Assembly (NCBI GenBank): GCA_025603075.1
Contig: MU626278.1
Coordinates: 1-64,000, forward strand
Direction of reading: 5' to 3'
DNA length: 64,000 bases
Source: Neoconidiobolus thromboides FSU 785
Lineage: Eukaryota; Entomophthoromycota; Entomophthoromycetes; Entomophthorales; Neoconidiobolaceae
Part shown: piece after piece, positions 49,910 through 64,000 of the stretch
How positions within the stretch are numbered: the first letter of the stretch is position 1
Layout of the letters: each line of letters begins with the position of its first letter
Made by a program: the position numbers and the translations under genes
Notes under the pieces: model-generated
What the model was told of the DNA's origin: nothing
Database searches by the model: none
What the model saw: the letters and a program-made list of their open reading frames with translations, nothing else

Positions 49910-52900
49910 TTATTTTAAATTAATAAAATGACCACAGGCACATGGACAAAATATAATACTGTTATCTTTAATTAATGATTTTTTTAATAGAAAATCATCT
50001 TCAGTACTGTTTAGCATTGCATTTAAATCATTTTTGCCATCCACTAATAATTCATTATTATCAAATTCTATACTTTCTAATAAATTTAAAAATTCAAATT
50101 GAATTTTAAGTTCTAATTTTCTTTTTTTTATCCAGAGCTTTATATTTTGATTATTACACGAAGCAAGTAAAATTGGAACTACCATATCTTTTAATTGTTG
50201 ATTACTATTGTTATTTTCAACTCTAAACTGAAATTTATTTGTTTTGATTAACTGTAATATCATTAACTCGATTTTTAATCGATTTTTATTGTTCATCTCT
50301 TTCTCTGTTAGTTTTAATTTAGGCTATTTTATGTTAATAAATAATAACACTAAATAATGTAAATAGCACTTACAATTCTATTAAATAAGATAGTAACTAA
50401 TTTAACAAATATACTTAACTCTAACTTCAATTCAATTGAATGGGAAATTATACTTATTAAACAAGAGGTAATGGAATTGATATACTAAAGTAAGGAATAA
50501 ATAAATGAATGATAAATTGATAAATTGAGATTTACTTCATTTTCATTATCTAGAATAGATTCATAATATTTTTGATACAAAGATATACAATTAGTGATGA
50601 TTTTTGTTGCTAATTTTAGTGATTTAACTTCCTTTATAGTTTCTGTTGGTATTAATATTTGAATTAGATTTAATTGTTGGTTCAATAAACTTTCAATATT
50701 GTTTTCTAAATAAATTATTATATTATTATTATAGCTTGATATATAAAATATTAAATTACCTTGGTGATTAAAATTCTCATCCAATTCCAAATAGGAAAAA
50801 TGAGAAATAAAATAAGTTAAATTAGATTGATTTTCAGATAATAATAGATGTGGTAAAAGGGGAGGAAAGAATAGATAAAAGAATGAATTTAATAGTTTTA
50901 TATTATCAACTATTTCACTATTATTATTATTCTCCTTACCTAATTTCTTTTTTAATTGAAAGATCTTTACAACTAATCTTAAATTTCTGTTAATTAATTG
51001 ATAGTTCTAATTGTTATGATTAATATATTATCAAGTAAGTAGTTCAAAACTTACTTTTTTATCAATTAAATATCTTATATAAATACGTAAACATAGTATC
51101 AAACTTTGAATTATTAACTTAATTTCTGTTTTTATAATATCATCTAAATATAATATTTACTACTATTATTTATTAAGTATTATATTAAGTTACCAATATG
51201 ATTAACACAGCAATAAATAATAAAGTGATAAATATTAATGAAATGATTAAATAATTCATTGTTATTAACAAAGTAGCTTAAATATGTATTATTTAACAAA
51301 ATAAATTCAAGTTGTTTTAAAATGCAATTTAAATCAAATTCTATCTTATTATATGGATTGTCTAATTGAATCCGATTATTTAGCTTATCAACTAACTCTC
51401 GATTGTTAATTGATTTCATTATATTGTATTTGAATTGAACAATCATTAATTTAACGTAATCATTATAATAATCAATTTTAACAAAATAATTTATAATTGT
51501 ATAGTTGTTATCATTGCTTGATGCTATAATATTACTACCATCCTTTTTATTTAGTTTATTACTACTATTATTTGATAGTAATAACTCTAACCCTAACTGA
51601 ATATAATTATGATGCTGTTGAATGTTATAAATGTCACTATCAACTAAGCAATTGTCTTGAAGTTGAAAAATAGTTGATAATAATTGAAACAAGATAATTT
51701 TATCACTTTCATTAAGTAACGAATTCATTCGATTGACGAAGTTCAAGTTTAACCAATTAAATTCCTAAATAATGTTAGATAAATTACTTTAATTGATTGC
51801 AACAATCTACAGTTAATAATAGTCTACCTCGTTATCATTTAATAAATTATCATTATCATTATCTAATTCAATAAATCGACTTAAATATGAATTTAAATAG
51901 GATAATAAATATTTGTTAATCCGTTTATTATTGATATTATTTGATAATTCATTTTTGAAACAATTTACATGTTGAATTATATACTCTTTATTATCAATCA
52001 ACTTTAATAAATAAAACAAATAAGAATTACTTGCTTTTAAATCCAATTCACTCAATCTTAGTAAATAATTCTTTTCCTTTTCATAATTTATATTCTTTTT
52101 ATTACCATTCTTATTTATGTTAATCTCATTAAACGATATAATTTCCACCATTAAATTAATTAATTTGCTCTCTGTTTGTTTATTCTCCAAGAATACCAAT
52201 AGTTTCAACATCTCTTCCAACTTGATGATAGTAATATTAAATTGATACTCTTTAGTTAAACTAAAGATGAAACTTAATAATTGATATATTAACTCTTTAC
52301 TAGTACTATTATTAATATAATAAAATAATTTGATTTTAAAATAGGTAAAATAAGTAATCAATTCACTATCAACCTTATTTCTATATTTTATGAACTCTCT
52401 AGTCTCATAAATGATTCTTTGAATAACTCCTTCATTTTCTTCATTCATCAAAATATGCTCATAAATCCTTTCAATGAATAATATTTTAAACTCCATGTTA
52501 ATAATATCATAATACTTTTTAAATATTATAAATAATCCAATAATACTTTGTTTTCTTACTATAAAACTTGGATCAATTAATTGTTTCTAAAAAAAAATAA
52601 ATCAAGTTAAGAATTATCATGCTATTAACTACTTACGTTGATAACTTCTAACTGGTTATAAAATTCCGATTTAAAATTGTTGTCATTACATAATGGAAAT
52701 AACCAACAAAAAAAAGTTATAGCATTAGCTCTAACTATTGAAGATCAATAACTAAACGCTGCAACAAAAAAATACAAATAACAGTTACCTATCGGATTTG
52801 CCACAAATAAATAATTATAATAAAACGGTGAAAACAATTGAAATAATATTTTTTCTGCTTCGTTTAAATCTTCACTACTTCTCAACTCTAAAAACGCTTC

Positions 52901-53111
52901 AATTTCCTCTTTTACTTTAGCTTCTATTAACTCTATCTCTCCTTCGTTTCGCGGATTTAACAAATATCGTTCAATAACTTTGTGAAGCACTTCCTTTTCT
53001 ATTATAATTAGTTCAGTATTTATTTCAACAACCGGCTTAATCTTTATTATAATTACCTATACTCTCCTTTTGTCTGCATTCGCTTGTACTCCATTGTTTG
53101 TAGATGCTCAT
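49910..53111 (-). CDS. Helical HEAT-type protein, possibly condensin II subunit G2-like
   Basis: Nine exons (53057-53111, 52789-52998, 52637-52734, 51828-52586, 51194-51764, 51055-51143, 50536-51006, 50374-50484, 49910-50323), introns 48-63 bases, 925 residues; every phase closes, so the model is sound even though the family is uncertain. The most conserved-looking part (about 75-150) joins LFQLFSPFYYNYLFVANPIV, RANAITFFCWLFPL and, after one helix, KQLIDPSFIVRKQSIIGLF plus FKKYYDIINMEF. This pattern of VRANAxxLF...FP followed by DPxxxVR recalls the condensin HEAT subunit NCAP-G2. The remainder is extremely Asn/Ile/Leu-rich helix. The first exon (MSIYKQWSTSECRQK) is inferred. Other HEAT proteins remain possible. 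Confidence 0.45.
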
Positions 53112-54570
53112 AATTGATTTAAATCAAGTCTATGTTTATTTTGAAATTGATACTTTATAAAATAAAAACAAATTGGGTTGATATTAAAACTACAATTAAA
53201 CTGATCTATTCTTAAAATTTAGAAATTTAAGCTCAAATTTTTAGTGACGAAATCTAACTTATTTTAAATTTTAAATTTAGGTTACATTGTATGTTTTACA
53301 GAGGTGAGGTGGTTCCAGCTATTAATTTGTTTTTAATAAAGTTACATTTTAAGATAAAAATAGAAATTTCGAAATTTCGATAAATTTTTCAATGTAGTAC
53401 AGTATTTATTAGTAAAAAATACTATTTTCTAAAAATAAGCAGCATATGTTGATATTTATAAGTAAATTATGAGGTATGATATGGCAAAAAACCCTTAATA
53501 GTAATGTTAGTAGATTATTCAAAGACATAACTCTTTACTAATAACGTTATGCTATTTTTTGTCAAATTTAGTGAGATTTTGTTATTTTTATTTTTATCTC
53601 AAAATGTGACTTAATGTAAAAAATAAACTAAAACTATAACTCCATCCCTGTAATTGTAAAATGTATCTAAAACATATGTTGAGGTTTGTATATTCGATAA
53701 TTCTTATTTTTTGGTATTATCTAAATGATTCGTACTATCAATATGTTATTAAATTTTGAATCAAGTTATCAACATGATTGATTTAACAATAAATAGCAAA
53801 ACAATAAGTATCAATAAAATAATCAGATAGTTTATTATAATTAATAAGATGAATCCAACCTGTTCTAAAACACAATCTAAATTTTGTTTCATCTTATTGT
53901 TTAATTGAATATCATTATTTTAACCACTAGCTGAATCTCAATTATTAATTGATTCATTAAGTTATATTAAAGCGAATAGTTAGTAAATTAATACACTATT
54001 AAGATTGATTTTAAAAAAATACTTTGATTTTATATGATTATTATCCTTGCTATTATTCTAATTTCATTTGAATCGCTACTACTGTTATAATTCAATAGAA
54101 TCCTAATCTTAACTGAATACAAACTTAATATTGATGGATTTCATGAATCTGACTGTTAGTTTAATGATTATCTCGAGATTAAAAAATCAATAGTGCCACA
54201 CCACACGCTTCTCTATACTTCATATCTCTTTTTATTGAATTTTTATACTCTCAGAAAAAAAGATGCGCAGATCCTATTAGTCTTTCAGAAGTTTAAGGAA
54301 ATCAATTGTATTAGATGTGTTTTAAACGTAATTTGTATATGTTTAATTTATTTCTTTTCTATTTTAATATTTTGGTAAATTTTTAATGAATATTTTAAAT
54401 GAAAAACAGCAAATTTAAAATACAAAGGTTACATTTAAATTGAATCAGTAACATTAGCTAAAATAGAGATGTAAATTATTCTACAAAATATTCATGTTTC
54501 ATAAAAAATGGTGAATTAATTAGCCAAGTGATAAAAAATAGTTAAGTTTAAATCTTTTTTAAATAGAAAA
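53112..54570. other. Intergenic, 1.46 kb, containing a partial gene duplicate
   Basis: Divergent upstream regions of the HEAT-type gene and AHA1. The middle third is the decayed gene fragment annotated at 53755-54192; the rest shows nothing. Confidence 0.6.
53755..54192 (-). pseudogene. Decayed partial duplicate of the HEAT-type gene
   Basis: About 440 bases align, with many substitutions and small gaps, to 51186-51680 inside exon 5 of the neighbouring gene on the same strand. Shared anchors include ATATGATTAA / ACATGATTGA at the start, TCTTATTnTnTnATTGTnTAATTGAAT, TGTTAATTGATTTCATTA versus TATTAATTGATTCATTAA, and CTAACCCTAACTGAATA versus CTAATCTTAACTGAATA. Stops and frameshifts break the frame. 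It lies 5' of its parent, so it probably arose by local tandem duplication of an internal piece. Confidence 0.75.
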
Positions 54571-55707
54571 ATGGATAATTGGAAAAATGTTAACAACTGG
54601 TAAGCTAAAACTAAAATTCAATCTGTTTATTAACATCTTCTAAGGCATTGGACTGAAAAAAATTGCATAAAATGGGCTACAACATATTTCAAAACTTCTT
54701 TAACTAATTTGCAAGTTGAAGATAACGAGATTAAAGTCGAAATCGTACCTGAAGTAAAAGTAGATGGAGATTGTGACTTAAACCATCGTAAAGGAAAGTT
54801 ATTACCTTTATTTGATATGAAATTAGAGCTACCTATATCATCTAAAGACAGCACTGGTAAAGAGGTAATAAAAGGAACTTTGATTGTTCGAGAAGTATGC
54901 CATGATTCAGATCTCTCAGATTACGTATTTGAGTGGAATGTAATCACAAGCTATAACGATAAATATAGAAGTAAAGTAATACAGCTTATAAAAAAGGAGT
55001 TAGAAACCAAAATCAAAAAAATAATCACCAGCTTTCAAAAAGACTTAATTGAACAACATAGTAAGGATGTTTATATTGAAGGGGAAACAAAGAAAAAAAG
55101 CAGCTTGAAAACACCAACTAAAAAAGATGAGGCTAAAAAGAACGATATCAAAAAAAGTGCTAAGATCAGTAATAACGTTACCATAAAGCTAGATCACTTA
55201 TTCTATGCTGCCCCTCACGATGTTTATAAAGTTTTTACTGATGCTAAGTTAATCAGTTTATGGTCTAATTCAAACACTACCTTTGTTGCAGCACCTAACC
55301 TTCCGTTTAAACTATTCAATCATCAAATTAAAGGGACTGTGTTAAAAGTAATCAAAGATTCATATGTATCACTACTTTGGAAAGATGAAGACTGGGATAA
55401 AGGTAAATTTTTTCATTTCATTAACCTTTACTAACTTTTTAAAATAGATCATAACTCAACAGTGAGTTTGTTTTTTGAACCCGAAGGTGAGGCTACAAAG
55501 TTGACTATTGTACATGAAAGCATCCCTGAAAGTCAATTACAAAGCACCGAAATGAAATGGAAGAACAAAATTTTACAACCTATAGAAAAATGTTTTGGTT
55601 TTAATCAACAGCTGGCTAATTCTTGGCTTAAATCCCCCAGTGTACTCATTACTAGCACAGTAGCTTTTGCAGCAGTTTATTTGGGATTTCAATACTTTTC
55701 AAGATAA
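54571..55707 (+). CDS. AHA1: AHA1, activator of Hsp90 ATPase, with a C-terminal membrane anchor
   Basis: Three exons (54571-54599, 54645-55402, 55448-55707), introns of 45 bases, 348 residues. Aha1 binds the Hsp90 middle domain and speeds its ATPase. The N-terminus WKNVNNWHWTEKN is the signature NxNNWHW motif, exposed only after splicing the 29-base first exon. The N-domain runs to about 150, a Lys/Ser-rich linker follows to about 195, then the C-terminal AHSA1/START-like domain (LFYAAPHDVYKVFTDAKLISLWS ... EMKWKNKILQP). After the domain ends at about 320, the protein adds SWLKSPSV and a hydrophobic helix of about 19 residues to FQYFSR. Known Aha1 proteins are soluble, so this looks tail-anchored, facing the cytosol on ER or mitochondria. 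Confidence 0.95.
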
Positions 55708-55753
55708 GAAATAAAAAAAATAAAATTTTATATGACATTTATTCGCTTCAAAT

Positions 55754-58911
<3,158 letters not shown>

Positions 58912-59318
58912 TGTAAGAATTTTATTTTTAAAAAACAAAGGTTTTTAAATCAAACTAATCAGCTTTTGAGTGATTTGAGGAATTTAAAATTACTGCACAT
59001 TCTTAAAATTATTTTAAACGCATCTAGTAGAATTTTCTTTAACTAATTTAATATACGGGAGTGTTTTTTTGACTTCATTATTTTTTTTCATTTTTTAAGC
59101 ACTATTTAAGCGGAAAATTTGTTAGTAAAATTCTTAAGTACAAAAATACATCCCCATAGTTTGAATCATTTGATATTGTAAGGAACTGTTAACTTATTTT
59201 ACAATATATTTTTTTATTTATCGTATTAAAATTAACGTTAAAAAACTGAACAGATTAATATAAGATAGGCATATTATGCCACATCATCGAACTTTTAAAG
59301 CAAATACCCTCTTTCAAA
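58912..59318. other. Intergenic, 407 bases, with repeat copy 13
   Basis: AlaRS promoter and the 3' flank of the Kelch gene. The repeat element 59053-59158 lies about 140 bases upstream of the AlaRS start codon. Nothing else seen. Confidence 0.6.
59053..59158 (-). mobile_element. Short inverted-repeat element, copy 13
   Basis: 106 bases, reverse orientation: ATACGGGAGTGTTTTTTTGA, core AAGCACTATTTAAGCGG, end CAAAAATACATCCCCATA. Well preserved and close to a promoter. Confidence 0.8.
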
Positions 59319-62300
59319 TTACGCCGAATGTTTATTACATAGCCAGGCATGCCATATGGGCTGAATACCACGCGGTGTCTCGCTTTTATGATTAAAAGCC
59401 GTACACTTACGGTAACTTACTCCCAAGACTAAATTTTCATTCATACCCATATTGTCCTGTATAAACATTCTGGTTTCTTTTAGAGCAAGGTGTCGAATAC
59501 TAAGAAGTGCCTCTTGTGCTTTATTGATCCAGAATGAAATCCAGTTTGGATTTTCTCCATCTTCGTTGATTCCTCGAGAATTGAACATTTCTAGTGCTGC
59601 TGCTGTAATAGAGGAATCTACTGACTTATGAGAAGAACAGAACGATTCAATAACACAACTGAGTTTCTCAAAGTAAGTTACAAGATCCTTCTCATTAGAC
59701 GATACAATTGTATTAATGACGTCTGAATGAGCATTTCCTAGTATCTTTGAATCCGAATAAAAGGAGCATAGTTGAGAAACTATTGATAGAAGTGGCCCAG
59801 CACTACCAATAAAATCATGGGGTCTATTAAGTGGAATACCTGGGTGATTTGTAAAGTGAATGCTTAAAGAATCTTCACATAAGAAGTGGATCCTGAAAGT
59901 TTCGTGATTCCATTTATTTGGGTCTATCCAGGCATTCCCACAGTTCATTGTTGGTAAGACGACAACAAGACGTGGTGCTTGTATTTCGCTTGTAGCAACT
60001 ACTTGCTTACGAAGGGATGCAGCAAGCGAAAAAAGTTCTGGTGATAAGGGCTCTCTGTAAACTATAAATTTATCAGTTGATATATTGGGGGAGAAGCTGG
60101 GCAATGACTTGCATTGTAAAAGAAAATCTGAATCTAGGATATCAGAAGTGGTACTTCGTTTTAAGGGATTTTGATTTAAAAGTGATCTTATCACATCCGA
60201 AGCTTCAATCGGAAGTTGATTTACTTCTGGAAGGGTTAATATACCTTCTGAATCCCAATAAATTCCCTTTGAGATAAGATTTTTAGCATTATCAGAATTT
60301 AATAGTTTCAATATCTCTATTTCTGGAGTTCCAACACCCATATATGGCTTACGAACATATAGCTCCTAATACATATTAATAAAATATCAAACTAAATATT
60401 GAATAAACTTACATAGATAAAACAACCAAGTGCCCATACATCCATAGCAGGAGTTGCCGAAATTAGATTAGTTGAACTTTTTAAGAAAAGTGAAGCAAGT
60501 TCAGGAGGGCAATAGCGTGGGGGTTTGGATCCTTTAACTATATCGCCTTCAATTAAACAACGATCAATACGAGTAAGCATAATCCTGTTTGAAATAGAAT
60601 CTCCGGAAAAACATAAATCAATGGGTTGAAGATCTGAAATAACAACTCCCCTTGCATGACAGAAACTTAATAACTGTGCTACTTGTTTAACAATCATTCG
60701 AAGGTCATCATCAGATAATGGATATTTTTGTTTACGCAACAAATCAGTAAGTCCCATTCCACATGCTGAGTGTGTAATTACATAGCAAGACTTGCTCGAT
60801 GTATCAGATAAAGTATAGGTTTCTTTGATATGAGGTACATAAGGACCTTCTAAAATTTGAAGCATTTCAATCTCTTTTTCCCAAAGGGCCTTATTTAAAT
60901 AAATGAGTATTGTTACTGAGTTAGAAGAGGACACTTCTAGTGCAGTAGTGGCAAACACATCTTCTCTAGCGAATACTATAGGAGAAGTCATTTGATAAAA
61001 GTTACCTAATTTTTTAGCCAAAAGTGGTTCTAAGCCTAAATTTAAAGTATTAGGTAAGGAACGCTGTGAGAAACCTGAATTAGAAATTGGATTTGATTGA
61101 ATATTTGACATGCTTTGGAACAATTGAGCAGATTCTTGCCCTTCCCTAAGATTCGAATGTGTTCTTGAAATTACTATATCTTCTCTATATGGCCAATTTT
61201 GTATTGAACTAGTCGGTGTAGATAATTCATCTGGCGATCTGGAAAAAAGATTGACATTATCGATAGTACGCCCTAAGTGGGATATTCTTTCAAGTGGGCT
61301 CATCCTCTCATCATTTTGTCTGATTGACGTTGTACGAAACAAATTTGTATCAATTGAAAGTTGGGATGTAGCGTTGTGAGCAAGGGTCTTTGAAGGAAAG
61401 TAATCTATAGTCGGCGAAGCGGGCTCAGCCAAGGAGGGTTCTTTAAGTTCCTGTGATATACTTCTAGTATGATTTATTGTACTAGCAATATTTTCGCTTC
61501 TTTTTGAATCTAATGGGGAAAGAGGCCTCATGAATTTGATTGGAACTGGTGCAACAGAACTAGTAGCATCATCTTTACCTGAAAACATGCTATAAGATGT
61601 ACCATCAATCATGTCCCATTTATCGCTATTATCATTGTCGTCTTCACTTCTACTAACAGGGCGAGAAATCACCCGTGGTGTAGAAAGTAGCTTTGACTCA
61701 GAGGATGATTTTATTGGACTCAAATATTGGCCATTTATACTTGGAGTATTTGAATCATGAGCTGAGTATTGCGAATAACGTCCAGGTGTACCTATATTAG
61801 AATCTGGGAAAGTAGGTTGCATTAAATTACTATGATTCGCATTACTTTTATCGCTTATTGATTTATCTCCTTCTTTTTGATGCTTTTTGTTTTTTCTACG
61901 CCAGTGCCTTAAGCCTACTCCAATTATAGCCCCCATCATAAGAACTCCAAATAAAGCACTTACAATAGCTATTATAATAATATTATTAGATGAAGTTCCA
62001 GAGCTATTAGTGGTTCCACTATCATCACCGTCGTTAGGATCGTTTACGGATGTAGTACTAGGAGTTAATGCAGACCAGCTCCAATTAGTCGTATCAAGTT
62101 TATAAACAGCTGTACTAGAGGTTCCAACACCACCATAAATATATATATTCTTACCATCATCAGCTGCTGTATGTCCCATTAAATTTGAGGGTCCAGATTC
62201 AGAGTTGGAAGTTGACTGTTTTTTCCACTCTAACTGGAAAGTTTGAGTGTTCCAATTACTCATATCGAGAGTGTAAACCGACAATAAGTTAGGCTTCCAA

Positions 62301-63151
62301 TCAAGACCTCCTCCTCCAATTAGAATAGCCTTGCTACCTACGCATGATAAAGTTGCTCCTATTCTAGAACCTGGATTGTTTGCTAAGGCAGGATAATCAA
62401 ATTTAGTTTGAGCATTAAAAACTATTTCCTCTGTTATTGAAAATGTTTGAATTCTTTCCTCGAATTTCGTGCCATCATACCCTCCATAAACTATAACAAC
62501 CGATTTATCTTTCATATAACATGATGAATGAAAAGCAACAGGTTGACTATTCATAGAACGCAACCATTCAACTCTATCTATTTGATAGGATGAGAGCATT
62601 TCAATTGCTTTGTTACCAGGCTTTCCACTTGAATCCGGGACAATGCCTCCATATAACAACAATCGTTCTTTTATTGCCATTAATGTTGCGCCTATACGTA
62701 CTGGATCATCTAATGGGAAAGTAGGTGAATTACTAGAATTAGTCCACGTCCATTTGTCAGTGTTTAATGACAGTATTGGAATGTTTTGTTTTGATAAATC
62801 TGAAGCTGCTGTAAAAGTATGTACATAGTTTGAGCTTGTTACTGAAGAGTGGAATTTCATTGGGTATGTCGTTTTTTCCGTTTTCAATTTATACCATATG
62901 TTTTGATTTAGATCGAAAACCATTGTATCTGCATAAGGCTTTGCTGAATAAACATCAGCTGTCGGTTGTATACCGCCATGTATTATTAATTGGTTATTGA
63001 CTATTGCTGAAGAGTGAAGAGCTAAAGGCTTTGGATCAGCCTTTACAAGATTTGAAGACCCTAGAGAAAGTATTGGAGTTATTGATAAAAAAAATGAACA
63101 AATTAAAATGGGAAAGTCATTTATCTTTGATTTTATTAGAACTGAAAACAT
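59319..63151 (-). CDS. Kelch ectodomain / transmembrane / pseudokinase receptor-like protein
   Basis: Two exons (60413-63151, 59319-60365; intron 47 bases), 1261 residues. Residues 1-38 are a signal peptide; 40-360 are Kelch repeats (HSSAIVNNQLIIHGG, RIGATLMAIKERLLLYGGI, HSSCYMKDKSVVIVYGGYDG, RIGATLSCVGSKAILIGGGG, GHTAADDGKNIYIYGGVG). A Ser/Thr/Gly stalk leads to one membrane helix at 391-414, then RHWRRKNKKHQK marks the cytosolic side. 420-710 is Ser/Pro-rich with many Ser-Pro and Thr-Pro sites. 718-1010 is a kinase-like domain: HRD has become VISDLQPID (D840 kept), DFG has become RIDR, the VAIK Lys is missing (TILIYL), while the PPE and DVWALGCFIYEL motifs remain. 1045-1261 is a further globular module (PRLVVVLP...FRIHFLCED...HFTNHPG...WLCNKH). 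Expected at the plasma membrane as a sensor or scaffold; ligand unknown. Confidence 0.88.
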
Positions 63152-64000
63152 TGTTAGTTTTGGTGTTAGATTGATTCTATTAATTATTTTAACAAAAATT
63201 TCAAGGAATATTAATTATAGTATATTTGTAAACAGTTAATATTGCATTTGAATTTTGAGATGCTATTGCTATTTAACTTATTCCTAAAAGTTATCTTTAA
63301 GTTGTATTATTGAAATTAAATGTCCTAAGCCCTTTAAAAATAGAAAATAGAAAAGATATTATTAGATTTAATTAAGGGTAAAAGTTGACAATGTTCTTGG
63401 TTTACTTGATTTGTAAATTCAACTCTAACTTGAATTTCATTGGTGAATACCTTCATTAATCCACTAAAATAGGAATTAATTGTGGTAATAAGGACTAATT
63501 AGAAAGCATCTTTTAATAGAACTAAAATTAGAAATTTTATTAGACCAAATCACTTCGAACTCATCAAAGTTATTGGTTGAAAATTAGCTTTAAAATCACA
63601 TGAACCCCACAGAATCTGATTTCAACATGTTTTCTGCTGTTAAAACTTGGTGTAAAATTATTACATGGTAAAAAGTCTTCTGTGGAGAATATATTTAAAT
63701 ATTGCCAAGCGTGTAATAGAATTAATAGTAACATAAATATTTAATAGCTTTAAAATATACAAAAAATATAAACTTATTCAATGTAATAAGAGTGTATAAA
63801 AATTAAAAATTTATAGCTAATATGAAAACAGCAACTTTTTTCTTTTTCTTTTTAAGTCTTTTAAATGCTGAAATGAGAACGCTTTGCTTATGTTTTATTT
63901 TTAATATAGATTGCAATATTTGATGAATACTAAGCAATAGATTGTAAATAGAATAACTGTCAATAATATTCTAATGGCTAAACTTTACATTAAAAGAAAA
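63152..64000. other. Upstream region of the Kelch gene, right edge of window
   Basis: 849 A+T-rich bases with no open frame or repeat that I can support. Confidence 0.6.

Noticed and set aside
49910-52496. Reading the helical gene at 49.9-53.1 kb as four separate small genes
   Set aside because: The pieces join through eight standard small introns in the right phases, and most of the internal starts are not at sensible positions.
53470-53570. Weak inverted repeat around GTTAGTA / TACTAATAAC
   Set aside because: Pairing is patchy and no better than expected in such A+T-rich DNA.
59319-60341. Kinase C-lobe part as an independent gene
   Set aside because: A 47-base intron with good sites joins CFIY to ELYVRKPYMG, which is the normal continuation of a kinase fold.

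Overview
The window is nuclear DNA of a fungus. It is very A+T-rich, and spliceosomal genes carry many tiny GT-AG introns: I placed 84 of them, 40 to 67 bases long, each one keeping the reading frame. The gene set is fungal in character: type I metacaspase, two alpha-arrestins, Pet127, Atp23, PPR-type mitochondrial proteins, a DED1-type helicase and VPS35. A transmembrane Kelch/pseudokinase protein, and possibly a condensin II-like subunit, would fit an early-diverging (zygomycete-grade) fungus better than an ascomycete or basidiomycete. The genus cannot be fixed from the sequence alone. I saw no tRNA, rRNA or CRISPR.

Layout, left to right: end of a DOPA 4,5-dioxygenase-like gene (-); large Asn-rich helical, PPR-like protein (+); metacaspase (-); cytochrome P450 (-); RNA polymerase III largest subunit with 20 exons (-), head-to-head with a PPR protein (+); ATP23 protease (-), head-to-head with a 1044-residue DED1-like helicase (+); small secreted Ser/Gly-rich protein (-); a 3.3 kb repeat-rich gene desert; alpha-arrestin (+); PET127 (+); second alpha-arrestin (-); a 3.5 kb desert packed with short inverted-repeat elements; TspO/MBR membrane protein (-); 2.2 kb desert; LETM1-domain protein (+); VPS35 (+); hexokinase (-); a 925-residue helical protein resembling condensin II subunit G2 (-), followed by a decayed partial copy of itself; AHA1 with a C-terminal membrane anchor (+); cytosolic-type alanyl-tRNA synthetase (-); and a Kelch / transmembrane / pseudokinase receptor-like protein (-).

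Six genes are probably mitochondrial or mitochondria-related (two PPR-like, ATP23, PET127, LETM1-like, TspO). The rest are unrelated housekeeping functions, so no operon-like logic is expected. Several divergent pairs share short promoters (RPC1/PPR 204 bases, ATP23/DED1-like 421 bases).

The most notable non-gene content is a family of about 105-base imperfect palindromes (ends ATATGGGG...CCCCATAT, TA target). There are 13 copies in the window, 7 of them crowded into 36.6-38.3 kb. Two unrelated fold-back elements are also present. The most notable genes are the Kelch-TM-pseudokinase and the tail-anchored AHA1.
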